Shown here piece by piece: positions 42,530 to 46,724 of a stretch of DNA of 46,724 nucleotides; position 1 is the stretch's first letter; each line of letters starts with the position of its first letter. The notes under the pieces were generated by a model, which was not told the DNA's origin, did not search any database, and saw only the letters and a program-made list of their open reading frames with translations. Where the stretch lies: positions 1 to 46,724 of the IMG/VR virus record IMGVR_UViG_3300009597_000008, one strand, 5' to 3'. Source of the DNA: a virus. Position numbers and translations under genes: made by a program.

Positions 42530-42795
42530 TGCAGCAGGACAGCGGGATCCCCGGTGGGCGACGCCTAGCCGTGCAGCTCCACAACAGGAAGCATCCGCCT
42601 CCTGTTGGCGCCATCATCGTCGCCTGTTTTGTCGTTCTTGCGATAGGTATTGGGGCCTGGATGTGGAAGGGTGATCATGACCGTCGAGAGAAGGCCGAAG
42701 CCGACCGGAAGTACGAACAAGACATGAAGCGGGATCTAGAGCTGCGGTATGAGATCGAGAAAGAGAAGGGGAACCGCGAACGAGGATCTCGCTAA
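42526..42795 (+). CDS. Single-pass membrane protein with charged tail (89 aa)
   Basis: One strong transmembrane helix at about 27-47, then a long Lys/Glu/Arg-rich cytoplasm- or periplasm-facing helix. Begins inside the previous stop (ATGA) with GGAGG upstream. Could be a small inner-membrane protein for superinfection exclusion or a spanin-like component. Confidence 0.65.
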   Translation: MMQQDSGIPGGRRLAVQLHNRKHPPPVGAIIVACFVVLAIGIGAWMWKGDHDRREKAEADRKYEQDMKRDLELRYEIEKEKGNRERGSR

Positions 42796-42816
42796 CCGGC
42801 AATCGCTAGGACCCCA

Positions 42817-43014
42817 TCACGGGTGGCTTGGGCAGTTCGGATTGTGGAGCAGGGTCGGGGGCGGCGGGGCCTCGACCATGATGCACAGGCATCGCGGCGG
42901 CTTCGGGACGTGCTGGTCGTCGGTCATGACGCACGAAGGGTGCCGGACGACCACGTGCGCGTGATCCCCCGTGTGGATCGTGCACCAGGTGCAAAGCGTG
43001 CAAGTCTGGCCCAT
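42817..43014 (-). CDS. Small Cys/His/Pro-rich peptide (65 aa)
   Basis: Contains Cys-x-x-Cys-x-x-Cys at residues 5-11 and further Cys and His residues, so probably zinc-binding. AGGGGGA lies about seven bases before ATG at 43014, which is one base after the previous stop. Converges with the rightward gene ending at 42795. Confidence 0.55.
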   Translation of the reverse strand: MGQTCTLCTWCTIHTGDHAHVVVRHPSCVMTDDQHVPKPPRCLCIMVEAPPPPTLLHNPNCPSHP

Positions 43015-43015
43015 T

Positions 43016-43372
43016 TCAATTCCCCCTAACTGCTTGGATGATCTGAAGGATGACGCCGAAGAGGCCGAGGACCAGGCCGGTGATGGCCGTGATTAGAAGC
43101 GGCAGGCTCTGGATCTTCGCGACCCTCACGTTGGTTCTACTTCCACTCTGGACCGGCGGCGTTTCACGGACCTGCATGGGGGGCGGGGTCTTCGACCCAT
43201 CGATGTAGCCCTCCATCTTCGACACGCGCTGGCCGAGATCTCCGATCGCCTTGAAGGCGTGGTCCTGCCGCTTCCGAATCTCCCTCCCCTGCTGCCTGAG
43301 CTCACGGCCGATATCGCGAAGCCCGTCCTTGATTTCGGCGAGGAGGGGGTCAACTTCTTCGTGTTCAACCAC
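43016..43372 (-). CDS. Coiled-coil protein with C-terminal TM helix, holin-like candidate (118 aa)
   Basis: N-terminal charged coiled coil (about 1-60), a Pro/Ser/Gln linker, and one TM helix at about 92-112. The layout resembles XhlA-type haemolysin/holin helpers. GTG at 43372 overlaps the receiver gene stop by eight bases. It is the best lysis candidate in this genome, but topology is the only evidence. Confidence 0.5.
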   Translation of the reverse strand: MVEHEEVDPLLAEIKDGLRDIGRELRQQGREIRKRQDHAFKAIGDLGQRVSKMEGYIDGSKTPPPMQVRETPPVQSGSRTNVRVAKIQSLPLLITAITGLVLGLFGVILQIIQAVRGN

Positions 43373-43841
43373 CCGCGCCCTCCGGTTTGCCCCTCAACTC
43401 TCGGAGCTCCCGGTTCAACTGCCTGATCTGATCGCGCACCTCGGTCAGACCGCGGGTTCGCTCCGTCTCCAGCCGTTTCACCTTGAAGCTGGCCGCGGCC
43501 CCTTCCACGGCACGCTTCAGGCTCCAGTGGTCGTCGACATCCCCCTTTGTAAGCACGTCGAAAACGCCCAGGTCCAACAACCGTTGCCGGATCCGGTCGT
43601 CGACGTAGCCCGAGTACGCAATGATCGGCGCCGCGAACATCTCCTGTAGGTAGCGGATCGTCCGCTCCCACGGGTGCTTCGGCCCGAGGTCGAGGTCGAC
43701 GACAATCGCCTCGTGGCCGTTCGAGTCCATCAGATCCTTGGCCCCGTCGGGGGTGGCTGAGACGTCGACACGCCACTCCGGATACCGGAGCTGCATGAGA
43801 CGCTGCTGGTCGGCGTCGTCCTCGACGTACATGATCTTCAA
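43365..43841 (-). CDS. Response-regulator receiver protein with coiled-coil tail (158 aa)
   Basis: The CheY-like phospho-acceptor site is complete: acidic pair Asp8-Asp9, acceptor Asp49 in Val-Val-Asp-Leu-Asp-Leu, Ser77 in Ala-Tyr-Ser-Gly, and Lys99 in Leu-Thr-Lys-Gly. Residues 120-158 form a Glu/Arg-rich coiled coil instead of a DNA-binding output. TTG at 43841 is preferred (GGAAGG about eight bases upstream); ATG at 43832 is an alternative. It follows the fibre gene after a 112-base gap and overlaps the holin-like gene. A regulator of host signalling or of lysis is inferred. Confidence 0.75.
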   Translation of the reverse strand: MKIMYVEDDADQQRLMQLRYPEWRVDVSATPDGAKDLMDSNGHEAIVVDLDLGPKHPWERTIRYLQEMFAAPIIAYSGYVDDRIRQRLLDLGVFDVLTKGDVDDHWSLKRAVEGAAASFKVKRLETERTRGLTEVRDQIRQLNRELRELRGKPEGAGG

Positions 43842-43953
43842 GTCCCGCCTTCCGCCTTTCTTGCCCGTTTGCCGATGATTCCTGTGCTCACGCGGGGCCC
43901 GAGTAGCCGTCGTGTGGATGCCCGTCCTCCGGCGGCGAAAGGGCCTCGCCCTA

Positions 43954-45492
43954 CTACGGAACCCGCGCTCCCATCCGGAACGTGTCCACGCGGATGTCCC
44001 TCGAGGTCGTGCCGGCTTCCTTCTCGATCTTGATGCCGCGACCGAAGACGCGGCCGGCGCCCGTCGGGATGTTGGTCGTCTCGGTTCCAATCGACACGCC
44101 GTCCACGAAGTACTCGGCCGTCGTGCCGTCGCACCGGACGGACAAGACGTGCCAGCCGGTCGCGACCGGGACGGAAGACGCATTCTGGGTGTGCGTGCTG
44201 TTCGATGACGCTCCGCGGATCCAGTTCGCGCTCACGTCTCGGTCGTAGTGGAGGTACACGCCGTCGACCGGATCCCCCGCCCCAGCGTGATCAATGAACC
44301 CCGCCCAGAGCTCGTAGTCCTGTGACCCATCAGCCAGGGTCGGAATGTTGACGAGCCACGAGCACCAGAACTCCTGGTCGGATCCGAAGAGCCCTGGCGT
44401 GAAGTCGCCCTGGAGCGTCGCCCGCCCCGTGCTGTCGGTGCCGGTGACGAGCTGCACCACGCCGTAGTGTCCCGGCATCTCGACCTGGAAGTTCACCCCG
44501 GCGCCTGCCCCGGAGACGGTGGTCGCCCAGTCGAGGACGAATCGCCCCGCGGCCGTGCCGTCGAGCGGATCCGAGATCTCCCACTCGTCGGCGTGCGTCC
44601 AGACCTTCGCCTGCTTCACCGAGTCGGGCTTGAGCGCGGCGGTGATCCGCGGGGTTGGGTCGTCGTAGCCGAACAGGACCTCGTCGTCCGGGTCGTCGTC
44701 GAGGATGTTGCCGACCGCGTCCTGCGCCTGCTCGTCGGTGTAGCTCGCCACGGCCGTGAACTGCGTGAAGGTCAGCCCCGTCGAGCCGAGCGTGATCGCG
44801 TCGTTCGTGATCAGCACCCAGCCCGTGTCACCGTTGGCCGTCCCCTCGGACACGAACGTGAACATCCCCGCCGTCACCTCGGCCGAGACATCGGCATCGG
44901 TGGACCGAGACCAGGCCCCGGCGGCCGCCACGTAGATGCCGTTCTCAGACGGTGTCGACTGATTCTTCACCAGGACGCGATCGCCGGCGATGACAGACAC
45001 GCCGTCGATCGTCTGGGGTGCGGATAGCGTGATGTTCCCCGTCGTGGCGGCCCGCACAGAGGCCTTGAGGTCCAGCCCCGCGGCCACGGCGTCGACGTAC
45101 GACGTGGTGGCCACGCTGGCTCCGTCGCTCAGGTCCGCGACGGCGAGCTGCTCGATCGAGGCCTTCGAGATGTGGCGGCCCTCGACCAGCCCCGTCGAGG
45201 TTGCGCGGATCAGGCCGTCGATCGTGCGCAGGACTCTGTCCGCGACCGGGGTCCCGTCCTGGTCGTCGAGCTGGACGTCCTTGAACCGGTTGAGGAGCGT
45301 GAAGACGTTCGCCTGCTCCTGCAGCGCGAACTTCCGGACGGTCGCCCCACGCTTCTCGAACCATCCGTCGTCGTGAGGGTACAACCTCGCCCACCCGGAG
45401 GCCGAGCGAGACAGATGCTCGTCGTTCAGCTCCCAGTGGGCGCCGAAGCCGCGATGTCCCTCGCGCGCTCCCGAGAAGTACTGGTCGAGCAC
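43954..45492 (-). CDS. Tail fibre with LamG-like C-terminus (512 aa)
   Basis: Residues ~145-250 match a fibre module widespread in phages (Ala-Thr-Thr-Gly-Asn-Ile-Thr-Leu-Ser, then Val-Leu-Val-Lys-Asn-Gln and Asn-Gly-Ile-Tyr). The last ~200 residues resemble a concanavalin/LamG-like carbohydrate-binding jelly roll (Trp-His-Val-Leu-Ser-Val-Arg ... Tyr-Phe-Val-Asp-Gly). Probably contacts the host surface. GTG at 45492 directly follows the preceding stop (TAAGTG). Confidence 0.85.
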   Translation of the reverse strand: MLDQYFSGAREGHRGFGAHWELNDEHLSRSASGWARLYPHDDGWFEKRGATVRKFALQEQANVFTLLNRFKDVQLDDQDGTPVADRVLRTIDGLIRATSTGLVEGRHISKASIEQLAVADLSDGASVATTSYVDAVAAGLDLKASVRAATTGNITLSAPQTIDGVSVIAGDRVLVKNQSTPSENGIYVAAAGAWSRSTDADVSAEVTAGMFTFVSEGTANGDTGWVLITNDAITLGSTGLTFTQFTAVASYTDEQAQDAVGNILDDDPDDEVLFGYDDPTPRITAALKPDSVKQAKVWTHADEWEISDPLDGTAAGRFVLDWATTVSGAGAGVNFQVEMPGHYGVVQLVTGTDSTGRATLQGDFTPGLFGSDQEFWCSWLVNIPTLADGSQDYELWAGFIDHAGAGDPVDGVYLHYDRDVSANWIRGASSNSTHTQNASSVPVATGWHVLSVRCDGTTAEYFVDGVSIGTETTNIPTGAGRVFGRGIKIEKEAGTTSRDIRVDTFRMGARVP

Positions 45493-46724
45493 TTAGGCGA
45501 CCCTCCTGGACTTCGTGCGGCTGCTCGCCGCCGGCGCGTAGGAGTGCTGGAGGTTTCCGACGACACGGAAGGTTTCGGCCGACGAGTCGTCGGACCGGCG
45601 CATGAACCGGTAGTGGATCCGGCCGCCGCCGCCATTCGAGCGCAGGCGCACGGGCGGGATCTCGAAGACCATCTTCTTCACTTGGTCCACGCTCGAGGGG
45701 TTGTCCCCCGGAGTCAGCGTCTTCGTCATCTCGATCCAGGTATCGCCGGCGACCTCTCCAGGGCCACTGACCACTTTGTAGAAAAGCCGGAAGTCCATCT
45801 GATCGCCGCCGGCGATGTTCACGGGGAGCTGGTATGGCACCTCGACGAAGAACCGCATGTCGGTGTAGGTCGAGGGAATGACCGCTGTGTCGAAGGCCAC
45901 GGTCAGCTTTCCGGACTTGAACTCGTAGACCGCCCCGGCCTTGCCGATCACGACGCTGGGCGGGACCCACTCCCCTGCGTCCGCGGATCCCCCCGTGTGC
46001 GCCGGCGGGAGGACGCCCGAGGTCGAATAACTCGGGGTGATCGTGTCGTAGTGCGGCTGCACCTCGCACATCGGAGGCGTGCCTGTCGGGCGCGGGATGT
46101 AGACGACGGGCCGCAGGCCGTCCGGCGCCTCCGGCGTGGGAAGCCTCGGCTGATCGTTCGACTGGTCCTCGGCGGGAACGTACTGCGGTCCGCGCGGGGA
46201 AGGAGGTCCGAGCCAGAAGTGGCCGTAGTAGGGATCATCCGAACGCACGGGGTTCGAGTCTTCGATGGCCAAGTGGGCCGCCCTGCCACCGATGTCGAAC
46301 CAGACGTTGCCCCGCAGGGCCGCCATCCGGACCTTGACCATGCAGTCGGAGTCCTTGCCGCCGGACTTCCGGATCGGCTGGGACCCGTTCTGCATCGTGC
46401 CGGCGACCGTCTCGTGGACCGGCTTGTTCTCGCGGCCCGCGACGGTCTCGCCCCCGGGCCGGTACGCGGATCCGGTCGGTCCGCCGGCGGGACGGTAGGC
46501 GCTGCCGGTGACGCCCCCCGCGGGCCTATACGCGCTCCCGGTGTGGGTCGCGACGTCCTGGAACTTGGGCGACGGCGGCGGCGACTCGGGGACCGGCATG
46601 AGTCCAAAGAGCTGGTGGAACTGACCGACCTCGAGGCCGTCCGTAAGGTAGCCGCCGTTCTGGGCGATGTTGTTCGCGACGACCGCGCGGATCCGCTTCC
46701 GGCTCCCCGTCTCGACGTCCGTGA
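45493..46724 (-). CDS. Tail protein, C-terminal part of the junction-spanning gene
   Basis: The frame is open to the right edge and continues at base 703 after joining at 46601/1; the in-frame Met at 46599 is not the true start. Near the seam the protein has three tandem Thr-Gly-Ser-Ala-Tyr-Arg-Pro units (46450-46542), then a Pro-rich linker (about 46060-46230) and a beta-rich C-terminal domain. The whole 603-aa protein is a tail-tip or baseplate component by position. Confidence 0.85.
   Translation of the reverse strand, partial: TDVETGSRKRIRAVVANNIAQNGGYLTDGLEVGQFHQLFGLMPVPESPPPSPKFQDVATHTGSAYRPAGGVTGSAYRPAGGPTGSAYRPGGETVAGRENKPVHETVAGTMQNGSQPIRKSGGKDSDCMVKVRMAALRGNVWFDIGGRAAHLAIEDSNPVRSDDPYYGHFWLGPPSPRGPQYVPAEDQSNDQPRLPTPEAPDGLRPVVYIPRPTGTPPMCEVQPHYDTITPSYSTSGVLPPAHTGGSADAGEWVPPSVVIGKAGAVYEFKSGKLTVAFDTAVIPSTYTDMRFFVEVPYQLPVNIAGGDQMDFRLFYKVVSGPGEVAGDTWIEMTKTLTPGDNPSSVDQVKKMVFEIPPVRLRSNGGGGRIHYRFMRRSDDSSAETFRVVGNLQHSYAPAASSRTKSRRVA
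46450..46542 (-). repeat. Three tandem TGSAYRP coding repeats
   Basis: Three ~33-base units in the tail protein encode Thr-Gly-Ser-Ala-Tyr-Arg-Pro-x-Gly-Gly with some synonymous divergence, so they are constrained at protein level. A flexible linker between domains is likely. Confidence 0.6.
46602..46724. repeat. Terminal direct repeat, right copy (circular overlap)
   Basis: Identical to bases 1-123. See the left copy for the argument that this marks circular closure. Confidence 0.95.

Noticed and set aside
43842-43953. Rho-independent terminator between the fibre and receiver genes
   Set aside because: Only a 5-bp stem is visible with no clear U tract.
46599-46601. ATG at 46599 as the start of the last tail gene
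   Set aside because: The frame stays open upstream through the junction to ATG at 703, which has the expected ATGA overlap.
1-46724. Genome-wide reassignment of TGA
   Set aside because: Dozens of genes end in TGA at tight overlaps with the next start; only one gene has an internal TGA.
1-46724. CRISPR array
   Set aside because: No set of regularly spaced direct repeats with unique spacers was seen; the repeats in the 1134-aa gene and the methylase are coding.

Overview
The window is one complete, circularly permuted, GC-rich temperate tailed-phage (Caudoviricetes) genome. Bases 1-123 are repeated exactly at 46602-46724, so the unique circle is 46,601 bp, and a tail gene reads in frame across the junction. 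Evidence for a temperate siphovirus-type phage: a lambda-like head set (GpA-type large terminase, lambda-type portal, S49 protease with scaffold-like tail, decoration protein, major capsid protein), a tail-tube candidate with tail-completion genes, and a tyrosine integrase next to a 55-nt tRNA 3' fragment that looks like the attP core. The host cannot be named. High GC, strong AGGAGG-type ribosome sites and frequent GTG/TTG starts fit a GC-rich bacterium.

Layout. Almost everything is transcribed leftward (minus strand) in tightly overlapping genes (ATGA, GTGA and TAATG junctions). From right to left: (1) 38.2-24.7 kb, early/DNA metabolism: small membrane and zinc proteins, winged-helix protein, SF2 helicase, N4/N6-type DNA methylase, a C5-cytosine methylase with ten internal repeats, HD hydrolase, ASCH-like and Gp37/Gp68-like proteins, an XRE-plus-second-HTH regulator, peptide deformylase, RuvC-like resolvase, replication-type winged helix and PD-(D/E)XK-like nuclease. 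(2) 24.6-10.1 kb, packaging and head, with an unusual insertion of a 1134-aa PKD/beta-helix adhesin, two accessory structural proteins and a lipoprotein between portal and protease. (3) 10.1-0 kb and, across the junction, 46.6-43.9 kb: tail completion, tail tube, a short tape-measure candidate, hub and fibres. (4) 43.8-42.8 kb: a response-regulator receiver protein, a coiled-coil/membrane holin candidate and a Cys-rich peptide.

The rightward genes are integrase plus one small gene (38.7-40.1 kb) and a two-gene unit (41.9-42.8 kb). Between them lies a short leftward unit (SSB-like protein, zinc ribbon, two unknowns). The AT-richer divergent region at 41.66-41.92 kb carries an inverted repeat and is the best candidate control region.

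Notable: a complete receiver domain inside the late operon; mutually exclusive hairpins over the start codon of the gene opening the head operon; one gene split by an in-frame TGA; an SSB whose acidic tail is replaced by an RHH-like helix pair; and no recognisable endolysin, long tape measure or classical CI repressor.
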